This document shows positions 12,901 to 27,900 of a stretch of 64,000 bases of DNA, in pieces. Origin of the DNA: Dreissena polymorpha. Lineage: Eukaryota; Mollusca; Bivalvia; Myida; Dreissenidae. How positions within the stretch are numbered: the first letter of the stretch is position 1; each line of letters starts with the position of its first letter. The notes under the pieces are model-generated. The model had not been told where the DNA came from. It was given only the letters and a program-made list of their open reading frames with translations, and searched no databases. The position numbers were made by a program, and so were the translations under genes. The DNA lies in NCBI RefSeq assembly GCF_020536995.1, contig NC_068356.1, positions 28,025,476 through 28,089,475 on the forward strand, read 5' to 3'.

Positions 12901-15900
12901 CATTGGGTCTAGAGGGTATTTTGTGGCCTAGGGTTAATGAAAATGGAGAATATGGAAAAAAGCTTCAAAAGCTAACCACCCTGTCTGACTTTGAACAGGA
13001 ACATAGAGATTTGTAGTATCATTTAGTTGTCAAAATTTCTTAAAACTCAGTGGGAAGAAAATCCTGCTTTTTCTATTATTTACACGGCTTTTCAAATAAA
13101 ATGAATTTCTTTGCATTCTACTAACAAAAATGCATACCTTTCGAAAAAAAAGTTGTATCTGTTTTCAGGGCATTGTCCAGTACCAGTTGGAGAGTATTGG
13201 AAAGGGTGTGGGCTTCTTCCGAGTAGATGGGGCAACTGGACAAGTGCTGGTGACCCAGAGTCTGGTCAACAACAACCAGCAGTATAATGTGAGATGCTCT
13301 TTGTGGGTTATACAATGTAAAATGCTTACATATTTGCAATTTTTACTTATTTTAGAATTGTTTAGGCTTCATCATGAAAATATAAATATATTGAGAGAAT
13401 CTTTTAATAATTTATTGAATGTGGTACAAGAAATTTGAGCATTTGTTACCTTTTTGTAATTATGATTTAAACAATTAATATATTATTGAAGATAATCAGA
13501 TTATATTTTTATTTAAGATGATAAAGGGCAGCAGATTGACCATTTATATCACACATGATTTACTGACACTGTTTTACTGTAAACTTACAGCTCATCATCT
13601 CGGCATACGATAACCAACTTCCTGATGACAAGAGCTCCATGAGCTTGACAATCAACATTGACCGTAACCTGTATGGGCCAGAGTGGAACAGGGACTGACC
13701 GCCAGTACAGTGGAGCAATCAAGGATTACGATCCTCAGGGAACATTCATTGTGCAAGTCAATGCAACTGACAAGGATATCACAGTACGACCCTTGTCATG
13801 CAGAAATGAGTCTTTTGCCATATGCGGCCAGCGTTGCTCTAGACCAACCTGCACATATGCACAGACTGATCAAGAGCTGGGCAGTCCGCTAATAAGACCC
13901 CAAAACCTTACAGGACATTGTAGGGTACATGGTAGCTCATGACCATATTGCACAACTGCAGCTCGCAGCATATGGCATAAGACTCACTTTTGCATTTGGC
14001 AGTTTGTATGAATTTATTGTTTTTAATAATTTGAAAAGCATTTTTTCCAACATGCTAGGACATTTATTTATTTTTAGCTCATCTTTTTTTTTTTTTAACA
14101 ATTATGAGCTATTATCATTACCTTGGCGTCGGCGTTTGCGTCCTGTTAAGTTTTGCGTTTTGGTACACTTTTCTCATAAAGTATCAATGCTATTGCATTC
14201 AAACTTGGTACACTTACTTACTATCATGAGGGGACTGGGCAGGCAAAGTTAGATAATTCTGGCTTGCATTTTGACAGAATTATGTGCCCTTTTTATACTT
14301 AGAAAATGAAAATTTTGGTTAAGTTTTGTGTATAGGTCCATTTTATTCCTTAAGTATCAAAGCTATTGCTTTCATACTTGCAACACTTATTAACTATCAT
14401 AAGGGGACTGTGCAGGCAAAGTTATGTAACTATGACTGGCATTTTGACAGAATTATTTGCCCTTTTTATACTTAGAAAATTGAAAATTTGGTTAAGTTTT
14501 GTGTTTAGGTCCACTTTTTTCCTAAAGTATCAAAGCCATTGCTTTCATACTTGCAACACTTACTAACTATCGTAAGGGGACTGTGCAGGCAAAGTTATGT
14601 AACTCTGACTGGCATTTTGACGGAATTATGTGCCCTTTTTATACTTAGAAAATTGAAAATTTGGTTAAGTTTTGTGTTTAGGTCCACTTTTTTCCTAAAG
14701 TATCAAAGCCATTGCTTTCATACTTGCAACTCTTACTAAGTATCGTAAGGGGACTGTGCAGGCAAAGTTATTTAACTCTGACTGGCATTTTGACAGAATT
14801 ATGTGCCCTTTTTATACTTAGAAAATTAAAAATTTGGTTAAGTTTTGTGTTTAGGTCCACTTTTTTTCTAAAGTATCAAAGCCATTTCTTTCATACTTGC
14901 AACACTTACTAACTATGGTAAGAGGACTGTGCAGGCAAAGTTATGTAACTCTGACTGGCATTTTGACGGAATTATGGGCCCTTTATACTTGAAAATTTGG
15001 TTAAGTTTTGTGTTTTTGTCCACTTTACCCCTAAAGTATCATATATATTGCTTTCATACTTGGAACACTAGCAAACTATCATAAGTTGACAGTAAAGGAC
15101 AAGTTGCATAGCTCTGGTTGTCATTTTTACGGAATTATGGCCCATTTTTGACGTTGTAACTTTGAATATATGGTTACATTTGTGTTCAGATCCACTTTAC
15201 TTCTAAAGTATCAAGGCTTTTGCTTTTAAACTTTAAATACTTTCATGCTATCATGAGGGTACTGTTCCTAGCAAGTTGAATTTTACCTTGACCTTTGAAT
15301 GACCTTGACTCTAAAGGTCAAATTATTAAATTTTGCTAAAATTGCCATATCTTCTTTATTTATGATTCGATTCGATTGATACTTTGACAAAACAACTCTT
15401 ACCTGACATACCCCCCCTCCTGAATCCCCCCCCCATTATTTTTTTTTAAATTAAAGAGCATCTAATAAATGACCACCACACCCTTACACTATACTCCCCA
15501 CCCCCCACCCCCCAAAAAAAAGTTTTATGCCCCCCGGTAGGGTGGCATATAGCAGTTGAACTGTCCGTCAGTGTCAGTCAGTCTGTCTGTCCCTCCAAAA
15601 AAAACTTAAACATTGGCCATAACTTTTTCACTTTTTAAGATAGCAACTTGATATTTGGCATGCATGTGTATCTCATGGAGCTGCACATTTTGAGTGGTGA
15701 AAGGTCAAGGTTATCCTTCAAGGTCAAATGTCAAATTTATGGTGTCTGTCCGTCCGAAAACTTTAACATTGGCCATAACTTTTTCAATATTGAAGATAGC
15801 AACTTGATATTTGGCATGCATGTGTATCTCATGGAGCTAAACATTTTGAGTGGTGAAAGGTGAAGGTCATCCTTCGAGGTCAAATGTCAAATATATGGTG

Positions 15901-18900
15901 TCTGTCCATCCGAAAACTTTAACATTGGCCATAACTTTCTTAATATTTAAGATAGCAACTTGATATTTGGCATGCATGTGTTTCTCATTAAGTTGCACAT
16001 TTTGAGTGGTGAAAGTTCAAGGTCAAGGTCATCCTTCAAGGTAAAAAAAAATATAAAATCAAAGCGGCATTCTCATGAAGCTGCACATTTGTAGTGGTGG
16101 AAAATCAAGGTCATCCTTCAATGTCAAGGTCATCCTTCAAGGTCAAAGGTCAAAGGTAAAAAACAAAAAAAAAATCAAAGCGACATTATCATGAAGCTGC
16201 ACATTTTGAGTGGTGGAAGTTCAAGGTCATCCTTCCAGGTCAAAGGTTTAAAAAAATAATTCAAAGCGGCGTTATCATGAAGCTGCACATTATAAGTGGT
16301 GTAGGTTCAAGGTCAAGGTCATCCTTCAAGGTCAAGGTCATCATTCAAGGTCAAAGGTCGAATACAAATTCAAAGTGGAGTTATTATGAAGCTGCACATT
16401 TTGAGTGGTGGAAGTTCAAGGTCAAGGTCATCCTTCAAGGTCAAAAAAATAATAAATAATTTCAAAGGGGCGTACTCATGAAGCTGCTTATTTTGAGTGG
16501 TGGAAGGTCAAAGTCATCATTCAAGGTCAAGGTAATCCTTCAATGTCAAAGGTCAAAAAAATAATAATTTCAAAGCGGCGTTATCATGAAGCTGCACATT
16601 TTGAGTGGTGGAAGTTCAAAGTCAAGGTCATCCTTCAATGTCAAGGTCATCTTTCAAGGTCAAAGGTAAAAAAAAATATATTTCAAAGCGGCCTTCTCAT
16701 AAAGCTGCACATTTTGAGTGGTGGAAGTTCAAGGTCAAGGTCATCCTTCAAGGTCAAAGGTAAAAAAAAAAACAATAAAAATTTTCAAAACGGCACAATA
16801 GGGGGCATTGTGTTTCTGACAAACACATCTCTTGTTTTTTTCAAACATGGTTAAAAAACACAAATTTATTTTTATTATTTTATTTTTGAAATACCGTCCA
16901 ACCATCCCACCCAAGAATCCCCCCCCCCAAAAAAAATATATTTCTTTTTTGCATTTTTTTTCCATTTTTTGGAAGATAATGTAATAAATGACCACACCCC
17001 CACATTATACACCCCACTCCACTCCACCCCTCCCTCCTTTTTGATTGAAATTGAAATAGCACCCTACACCTTTAAAAAGAAAAATAGATGAGCGGTCTGC
17101 ACCCGCAAGGCGGTGCTCTTGTTGTTGTTTGTTTTCATAGATTTTTTATTTTGTTATGTCTTTGTGTGAAATTAAGGCTTTCTGTGTTTTTGTTTAACAG
17201 TCACCAGAAAACCAAGTAGAATATGCTCTTGATGTGGGTAACACTGCCAACCCCTACTTCACAATCGATTCCCGCACTGGTGTTATCACTGTGAACAACA
17301 GGCTGTCGTTTGATACATCTGGGAGACAACAATATACCGTAAGTTGTTGAATTTCGATAGTTCAAAGGACAAAATATGAGTAACTGCAGTTTACCAAGAG
17401 AAATCAACATAAACATGTGTGTATGAATCTTTTAACTACCTAGTTTGCTATAAAGTTTTATCGTAAGTTAAATTCATGAACCTTTACTCCCCTTTTAACA
17501 AGTTTTTCAATGGCTGTTTTTTCAGTTATTTGTCACAGCAACTGACCGAGGTTTGAATCCCAATGATGTCATGGTTACCACTGCTACAGTCACTATCGCT
17601 GTAGAACGCAACGTGGCTCCCATTATTCAGAACAAAAACACATACTTTTCAAGCTTCTCAGAAGGTGTTGACATTGACTATAATATAACTCAGATATTTG
17701 CAATAGACGCCAATCCTGCAACCTCAATGAACGGAATGTTGCATTATTCCATCCTTGAACCAAATGCATCAAACAAGTTCCAGATCGATCAATCTGGTGT
17801 TATCCGACCTCGGGTCACTCTGAAGGGACTGCAGCCTGCCACCTGGATATTTACGGTCCAGGTGAGTGACAAGGGAATCCCTGCTTTGAGTGACACAACC
17901 AAAGTGGAGTTTAGCCTCAACCGCATATCTGGTCCCAGGTTTAACCCATCTGAGTCTGTCTACAACAAGGATGAGAACTTTAGAGTGGGTGAGGTGCTTG
18001 CAAGACTTCAGGCTGAGGACCCGACTCCTGATGGCCCTCTCGTGTATGAGATCAGAGGCGATGGCTTGTCACCAACTTACTTCAGGCTGGAAATGGAAGG
18101 TCAAACTGCGGTGATAAAGCTGAACAAGTCTTTCACTGAAGACTCCAATAAATCCCTCTTCTACAAGATTCGCCTGCAGGCCTACAGACGTAACGATCCG
18201 AATGTATTTGCTGAGCATATTGCAATGGTCTATGTGAACAGGAATCCATCTGCACCCAGATTCAATCATGGTGATCTTGTCTTCAACATCAATGAGACAC
18301 TCCCACTCAAGTATGTCATTGGAGAAGTAAGTGCCAATGATACTGATATTGGATCCAATGGTGAAATCCTGTACTCCATTAGTCAGACAGAGCTTCTGCC
18401 TCACTACCTGCAGGACTACTTCTCTGTGAATGAATTTAATGGCAAAATATTGCTAATTGGAGACCTGACCCAAGACTCTAGGACTTTCAAGTATACCATG
18501 ACCGTTGTTGCAAAGGACAAGGGAATCCCACCAAGACAAGATACAGTCAAAGTAACCATCAACGTATCCAGAAACCCTAATGCCCCCAGATGGATTGGAT
18601 TGCCATACTCAGCTAATGTGACAGAGAATGATTTGAGTGGCACACCTGTGATAAAGGTAAGCGCAGTGGATGACGATAATGATCCAATCGAGTATAACAT
18701 TGTCAGAGACACTGGGGCTGGATCACCATACTTTTCCATCAATCAACAGACTGGACAAATCACTGTAAGCAATGCTCCACTATATGAAGATACAGTGACG
18801 TCATACAATCTAAGGGTCACTGCTCACGACAAGACTTCAGCATCAAGAACAGCCGAAGCCACTGTTGAAATTACTGTCAACAGAAATATTTTCCCGCCAG

Positions 18901-21900
18901 TGTTTGTCATCAGCAGCTATAAAACAAAGATTTCTGAGTACATTTCCAATGGATCTCCACTGGATGTGCTGGTAAGAGCCACAGATGGCGACAATGTGAA
19001 CAGTAACAGTGGAATCCTGCGCTACAAATTTGGAACTTTCAATCCGCCTTCAGCAGAAACCCTGTTTGAGATCAGCTCCACTACAGGTGTCATTTCCATT
19101 GCTACGCCTCTGATAGGCAATCCGCTCAATGCCCCAACTAATGTGACAATGCAGGTGATTGCCTATGACAAAACGACTGCCCCGAGATCTGCTACAGCAA
19201 CTGTCGCCGTAGAGATTGTACGCAACACTAATGCCCCCATATGGATCACCTGTCCCAATTCGGCCGCTACAGCCGAAAGAGTAACCGCCAACACGTACAT
19301 AACTGCAACATCAGCCAGAGACCCTGATCTGAATGATGACTTGAACAGAGACACTCCCAATGCTCAGGTGGAGTACTACCTTGCAGGGGATACTAATTCA
19401 TATGCTAGATTCTTCAATGTGCGTGACGATGGCCGCCTGTACACATCTCAGATGCTGAACTTCCCAGCCCTTGACACTGACTTCATAACGGTAGGGGTCT
19501 TAGCTATATGTTAATGCCTTTCATAAATTTAATGTTAAACAAATATTTCTGTTAAAAATTTGTATATGTAATGCTAATAACAATACCAAAAAATTATGTG
19601 GAAGAGTGTGAATATGTCTTAAAATAAAATAATAATTTGTTCATTGATCAAAGTTTATAAAATTTATGCTTATGTAAAAATTAACTTTATATAATGTGGA
19701 AGACATATATTTCAATACATGTTAAAGTTCTGATGAGGTCAACATGTTCATTAACCATCAAAAGGTCCACTTAGCATCTTAAGATTATATCCAAAAGTGA
19801 CAGATGTGCTCTATAGCTTGAACAAGGGCTTACTCTGCCATTCGCCAAATTAGCCATTGGCTAAAAATTGACCTATTTGGGTAAAGAAAATTGTACTTGG
19901 CTACAACTTTTTCTTCATTAAAACTTAGAAATAGCCAAAAATGAAAGAATTTTGCCATAGCAAGGCAATTTTGGCTAAAAATTTTTGAGCTAGGGGAAGC
20001 CAAGGCTGCTTTCCATGGAATACATTTAATTTTGATTGTTATTGTAAATTTTATAGATATGTCAAATACTTTTGTCCATGTCTAGCAGATATGGCCCTAA
20101 GATACTGTGCATATTATTTTTGCTATGATCTGAGAAAACTGAGCTTAATGCTCATGCTTAAAGTTTTGTCCCAGAATAATGTGCAGCACCCACAGGCTAA
20201 TTGGGGATGACACTCTTTTCTTTTAAAATTAAACTTCCTTTTAAAAATTAATTTAAAGCAAAAAGTGTCATCCCCGATTAGGTTCAGACTCTGCAGGCTA
20301 ATCTGGGACAGCACTAAATGCACATGCAGTAAGTCCCATTTTTACAGAACAAAGCTTAATTATTTCTCCTTCATGTCACAGATCCGAGTGGTGGCTCAAG
20401 ACAAGAGTTGGCAGCCCAAGTCCGTGGAGTGTGCCCTGCGTATCAACATCACCAAGATATCCGCTACCAACAGGACCATTGGATTCATCCAGCCTATTTT
20501 CCAGTATGTTGAATCAAACATGTTCATTCATCATCTTGATAATTGTATTGTGTGAAGGGAAAGATCTAGAGCTAAATAGCAGGGTGATTTTATTCAAAGA
20601 TGGGATTTATATTAAACTTATTATCTATATAATGATGATATAAATGTTATATATCATTTAATATGTCATATAATGATGATGTTAATTTAAAATTTCCTAA
20701 AACCTACCCCTTCAATTGATTGGTGATTATGAATACATGGCTATCATCACTGTTTCCCTGGTCAGTATTTCATATATGTTTTAGGTCACCAGACAGTAAG
20801 CTAGTGTATGGCTGGACATGTTTTAAAATGACTTATATTATATCAACTTATTCACTCTTTCCTGATTCCAAATATCAACTAAATGTTTCAGTGTTGATGT
20901 AAGTGAAAACGAGAAAAGAGACACCATTTTGAAGTACTTGGATGTTGTGAACCAGAATCCAAACCAGGTTGTTGATTGTCAACTTGACAACTCAACGTAT
21001 CCAGCTGGCCTGTTCACCATCTCCCGTGACAACGCCAACAAGAACTGTCAGCTGGTTCTCCGGGGTAACCTTGACTTCGAGGATCGCAGAGAGTATCGTC
21101 TCACTGCGACCGTAAACGAGGTCCGCAGCAAGCGACAAGCATGTAAGATGGCATTCCTAATATCTGTAATGTACAACTTGGCTTAATGCCTGTGTGTAAA
21201 GTGTTGTCCCAGGCTAATCTAGTATGACACTTTACGCTCAAGCATTTGCCTTTATGCTTGTTCCATGATTGATTGTGTCTGAGTGTCAATAAGTATATAT
21301 TCCATATTGCACACTGTATTTATAAATATTTGTTTTAAAAAGTCCTTTCTGCCTTTCTTTGCAGTGAACTATGGTGATGTTTACAATGCGTGGAAGACGG
21401 CTCTGATCATTGTAAATGTGATTGACCAGAATGATGAGTCTCCCAAATGGGTTATCCCCCCCTACCCTCGACAGACAGGTCTCAACTCAAACACTCAGGA
21501 CAAGTACTTTGGCATTGTCAACAAGAACACTGGCTCTGATACCCGTGTTCTTACAATCATGGTATGGGTTTTGTTTGTTACTTTTTTTTGTACATGTATT
21601 ACATGTAGTTATAGGCAAAACTTTAGTCCATTCTAATTCAAGATGTAATATATATTTTAAAATAAAATTATTTCACTTAATTAATTAATTAATTAAAAGA
21701 AAAAAAAGAAAATACAAAATACTCAAATCTAACTAAAATATAACAGAAATTACAAGTCAAAGTAAATCTTGTAAAAAAAAAAAGGTTAAAGAAAACTAAA
21801 TTTATAACAACTAATATTGTGTACTTGTTACCATCGCTAGGCCATAGATCGTGATGCAGGCAACTACGGTCTAGTGGAGTACTTACGTGGTCTGCCAGAC

Positions 21901-24900
21901 AATGACGTGCCTGCCAACCCACCGTTCAACCTCAACAGTCAATCAGGGGAGATAACTTCCACGGCATCATTTAACTTCCGGACCGACCCAGTGTATAGGT
22001 TCCAAGTGATGGCCAAGGACAATCCTGGACAGACCACAACACAGAACAGCATCAATGGCGAAATTGTGGTATGTAATGATTTGTCGTTAATTATACCCCC
22101 ACAAACGAAGTTTAGGGGGGTATATAGGAGTGAACTTGTCTTTCGGTCTGTCGGTCGGTCCGTTCGTATTAAGTGTCCGCTCTCTAATTCAAATTGTTTT
22201 CATCCAATCTTCACCAAACTTGGTCAGAAGTTGTATCTAGATGAAGTCTAGGTCAAGTTTGAATATGGGTCATGCCGGGTCAAAAACTAGGTCATGGGGT
22301 CACTTAGTGCGTTTTAAACATTCAGCATGTTGTTTGCTCTCTTATTCAAGTAGTTTTCATCCAATCTTCACCAAACTTAGTCAGAAGTTTAATCTAGATG
22401 ATCTCTAGGCCAAGTTTGAACATGAGCCATGCCGGGCCAGAAAAGGTCACAGGGTCACTTTGTGCGTTTTTAACATTAAGCATGGTGTCCGCTCTATAAT
22501 TCAAGTAGTTTTCATCCGATCTTCACCAAACTTGGTCATAAGTTTAATCTAGATGATCTTAAGGCCATGTTCGAACATAGGCCTTGCCGGGTCAAAAACT
22601 AGGTCACTTGGTCACTTAGTTCGTTTTAAACATTGAGTATGGTGTCCGTTCTCTACTTGATGTAGTTTACTTCTTATCTTCACCAAACTTGGTCAGAAGT
22701 TTTATATAGATGACCTCCAGGCCATGTTTGAACATTGGCCATGCAGGGCCAAAAACTAGGTCACGGGGTTACTTAATGCGTTTTACACATTCAGTATGTT
22801 GTCCGCTCTCTATTTCAAGTACTTATCATCCGCTCTTCACCAAACTTTGTCAGAAGTTTTATCTAGATAATCTCTAGGCCATGTTTGAACATGGGCCATG
22901 CCAGGCCAAAAGCTAGGTCACGTGGTCACTTTGTGCGTTTTACAAATTCAGCATGGTGTTCCCTATTTCAAGTACTTTTCATCCGCTCTTTATGTGGGGT
23001 TATTGGTCACATCTGTGACAAAGCTCTAGTTGACAATTGTCATTAATTGGTTTTAAAATATGATAATAAATGACATTATTTAAATCTTTTATTTGTTAAA
23101 ACTGTCATAAAATATGAGTTAATGTTTGAGTTCATAACTCATAAATCCTTAATATTTTATTGTTATTTGAAGATCATTAATTTATTGCTGCAATACTTGT
23201 TTGTATAAAATATATCGTTGTTATGGGGCAATGTGTTTTGTAGGTGTACCTGGTAGAGGACAAACACAGATTTGTAGCCGTTATGCCTGGCCAGCCACAG
23301 GATTATGCCAACCGGATTGAACCCTTCAGACAGTATGTTTGTGTTATATGCTCATCTTCTGCTCTTGAAAAACACAATACAAATAATTGACATCAATAAT
23401 AGTTGCTTTTCAAATGATTTCAAGAAAAGATACATGTACTGGTGGTATACAGTTTTGATGAATAAAGAATTCTAGTCAAAGTATTTTTTGTTTGTTTACC
23501 TAACATCTCATGTGTAGATTTGTTTGTTGTAATATTTGTAGGCAAGCACATGGCTATTTTATTTTATTACAGAGCTATTCAAAACAAGACCAGCTATATT
23601 TGTCTCATTGAGAGTGTGCAGCATCGAACTGTTAAGGCGGGACCAGATGAGGTCACCACATCAACAACAGGGTAGGTAATCCTGGGTAGTGTTTACCTCC
23701 CCTTAACAGCTATCCCAGGATGAGTTTATCTCCCCTCTCTTATCAGAAATGCCTATAAATGTTTACCTACCCTGGCGTTTCAACTCTCCCAGGAAATGAC
23801 TACCTCCCCTGTCTGATAAGCCATAGCATGATATGTTTACCTCCCTTGGAATAAACGAAAGTAAAAAACAATTTTATTTGCCATGACTGGTGAATCTGTA
23901 TAGTAATATATAAGAAGATTGGCTATCTTTATCACAGCCAGTAAACAATTTGTGTCTTGTTCTGATAAAACTGGGCATTATGCATGTGGGGAAAGTGTCG
24001 TCCCAGATTAGCTTGTGCAATACGCACAGGCTTTTTAATGTCATAAATACTGACCTGTTATCGTATGCTTATACTTTCCAAGGGGAAATAACTCATCCGG
24101 AATTTTAACTGGGAATCCGCCACCTCAATACCGTAATACAGGCCAGGTTAAACATAGTGCAATGCAACCTAGCCAAAAATCGGTAACCAACCCTCAATAT
24201 TCTTTCCGGATCAACCAGGTGTATACGTGTCTTATACGGCTCTGAATTAAAATATTGTTTTTCACTTGGTTGATTGGGGTTTTGAATAGATAAATTGTGT
24301 TATTTATCTTTTTATTTCTCATTCGGATTAATTTGTGTGGATTTAATGGATTTTGTTTCATTTGTAAAAGGTAAGCCATGCTTGTTTTTATCGAACAATG
24401 GTTTATTTCTACCATGCTGGGTGTTTTCAGGCGCGAACGACCACGTGCAAAACGTGCTCTTCTAATACATTCCTAGAACGTGCAAAGCATGTTCTTCTAA
24501 TGTGTTACGAGATCGTGCAAAGCGTGTTCTTCTATTGACAGATTGTTTATCATTTGCCATTGTGTGCAATAATGATTTTAACGTTCCATATGACAATCTA
24601 ATTGATCGTCATTTTATTTTTCATCTGTTTTGAATTAAACTTTTGTTTAATTTATGATCTACAGCAGTATTATTATAATTTTCATTATGGTCAAATAATG
24701 ATTTTATGTGCCGTATGATAATCTGGTCTGTGACCAGTTTATGGTTGAATATGCTTTGCTCTTGTTTTTCAAATATTCGACTACATGATGGTCGCAGAAA
24801 CAAGAGTGGATAAATACCCGGTGACTTCGCAGATCACGGATGATAGTTGCAGTATCAGTCACCGGGTATCGGGCACGATCGCGACCGTACTATGCTAAGT

Positions 24901-27900
24901 CTCTTAGACAGTCGGTCAACATCAGACCATATGGCGACACCCGTCAGCCGATCTTTGCCCGATGGCATTGGTCAAGGACATCGACCAATGCCGGACCATT
25001 TGGCATCCGCCATACGGTCATTATCCGGTGACAACACTGGTCATGATATGACCGGTACGTCACCGGGGACGTTGATCACGGACCATTGATCGACGTCTGA
25101 CCGGCCGGTCCGGTCACCGGTCATGTCACCGGTCCGGTCATTGATCACCGGTCCGGTCCGGTCACCGGTCATTGATCACCGGTCCGGTCACCGGTCATGT
25201 CACCGGTCCGGTCCGGTCACCGGTCCGGTCATTGATCACCGGTCCGGTCCGGTCACCGGTCATGTCACCGGTCCGGTCCGGTCCGGTCACCGGTCCGGTC
25301 ATTGATCACCGGTCCGGTCACCGGTCATGTCACCGGTCCGGTCCGGTCACCGGTCCGGTCCGGTCACCGGTCCGGTCATTGATCACCGGTCCGGTCCGGT
25401 CACCGGTCATGTCACCGGTCCGGTCACCGGTCATGTCACCGGTCCGGTCATTGATCACCGGTCCGGTCACCGGTCATTTCACCGGTCCGGTCACCGGGCC
25501 GGTCACCGGTCCGGTCACCGGTCCGGTCATTGATCACCGGTCCGGTCCGGTCACCGGTCATGTCACCGGTCCGGTCACCGGTCATGTCACCGGTCCGGTC
25601 ATGTCACCGGTCCGGTCATGTCAACGGTCCGGTCCGGTCACCGGTCCGGTCATTGATCACCGCTCCGGTCACCGGTAAACAGTCATCAGTAAGGCCTGCC
25701 ACCGATAACACCAGTCACCGGTCAAGAAGAAGAACTCGGTCTTCTTCATTGAATTATTCTCCTATTCTTCGTTGAATACATCGTCTTCATCAAGGATTAG
25801 ACATCGAACACGCTCTTCTTCGTCGAGCAGTTCTCATCGTCGCGGCTCTCGTAAGCGATCACGTCGTCACTCACGGAGACGTTATTCTAGAAGATCTCGG
25901 TCTCATCGCAGCCGATCCACATCTCGGCCGATCCAGATCTCGACATCGCAGGAAACGAGGACGTCGTCAACCTTCACGTAGACATCAGCGGACTGCATTG
26001 AGCACCACTGGATAGTTATCGAACATACCTCTCCTTCATTGAGCAGTTCTCGGCGTTGATACGCTCGTAAGCGATCATGTCAATGCTCACGGAGACAATA
26101 TTGTAGAAGACAATATTTCCAGCGTAGCCGAACAATATTTCGGCATCGAAGTTATATGGATGTCGCCACTTCTCACGTAGGCGTTAATGAACCTACTGGT
26201 CATATCGACGTTCTCCATTTTATTCCTTTAGGAATAGCATGTCTCCATTCCACGTGTGATGGTTCTTCTTATGGCATCCACACATGTTGCAGTCACCGAG
26301 CCGTAGTTGTATACGAACACTAGTTCGTTTAACATTCAGGCTTCGGGATAAGCTGTTCTTTTCTCCACTACGACTACAAGGACAAGTATGCCTATTAATA
26401 CTGATAATCTACCGTTGTTTTTCCGGTTAACATTATCAGATGACTTCGTGGATGGTCATTCTTCTGCACCAGATATTTCCATTCTGACGCAGTTATATTA
26501 TACCGGTCCCGATCACCGGACATCGGTCACCATTCATCGGTCATATCACCGATCACTGATCACCGGTCAGAATAAGTGATGTCTCATCGCCATCGGATTG
26601 GATTTTTTGGCATGATCTTCTTTTCCGAGCAGTGCTTGACATTGATAACATACCATATGGATTCCACCATTTTTCGGTCTTTAACTGGTAACGTCACCGG
26701 TCATATTATGACTGGTCCGTTCACCGGGCTACAGTTACCGGTCATTGACCGGTCCGGTTCGGTCACCACTTACCAATTACCGGTATTCCACTGTGTTTTC
26801 ATCGGTCAATTTTTAGTATCACGGGTATCGTCTACATTACATAGTTGTATACCCCTGGCTATGATTGTATTGAATACTATATTTTATGGATTCAACAATC
26901 TACATGACTTTTTGTGTTTTTCAATACTGATGTTCTACTGGCGACGGTTACCAAATCATGCTATATCTGTTATTTGTACTTCTATCTCAACCGGCTACAT
27001 GCAGACTACTGGTCTTGCAGATAGATCGGCTGAAGTGGGCTCGGAGACTAGCATTGAGGTCGAACATTACTATTTGACCTCTATTAATTTATGTTCGAGA
27101 CCCGAAGGATGAATTGTTTTAACCGCCTTTACCTGTCGGCTACAGACTTTGCAGTCAGTGTCACGGAACAGTTGGGACACATTAATGACGCTAGCAGGAT
27201 TAGCAAGACGACATTTGTATCGACTTCTGCTTTTCTATTGCTCCTACGGCAGTGCATATTTTCAAGCAATCATATTTCCGTACTTCGCAAATCGATGACT
27301 TCGCGACCTGTATTATCCAGGATTTTAAAGGCGCCTGTTATTGGTTCAAGAAGAGGCTATATTCTGTAGATAGGTCATAAACTTATAAGTGTTAAACACT
27401 GTCCTATTCTACCTATTTTCAAGTGTGTTTGGAGTGGGAAAGTTCGGCTTGCCGTGGTTTCTTTGCCCACCCATCCTTGACAAATGGTTCCGGTCACCGG
27501 TCGGTATTTACCGGTCCGGTCACCGGTCCTTCTGCTGAGACGTCTTTTCTTACGTCCGTTTCAGCTTTATTTTTAAGATAATTGTATTAATCTCGGGATT
27601 ATTTAATGACACAGATTTCCATCTTTTTGTCATTATTTACCACTATTCAGTGGTGTCTAGACTAGAAGATTATCTTGGCAAGAATATAGTTTATTCTACC
27701 ACAACCTTCCTTACATCTTATACAGATGTGAGCAGATAAGGTTATGGACGATCACATAGAACAACGTATCTTGATTTTCTCAATTATGTGGTATCCTAAC
27801 GAATATCACCTGCACATCTACATCTTGAAAAGCGAAAATTCTTTTTAGCTGTTTTTCATTTACAACACATTTTCACGATTCCTTTGTGATGGTTTCAACT

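Noticed and set aside
14366-14912. Three related 66-codon frames at 173-bp spacing
   Set aside because: They are core repeats of a non-autonomous element. The frame recurs only because the DNA repeats.
25172-25678. GPVTGPVRSPV repeat protein frames
   Set aside because: They come from the CCGGTCA minisatellite and are open in several frames. There is no independent evidence of coding.
25772-25981. Arg/Ser-rich frame resembling an SR splicing factor (also 31110-31319)
   Set aside because: It is repeated identically in both fossil elements, has no RRM domain, and lies between the satellite and the rest of the element. It is taken as part of the element.
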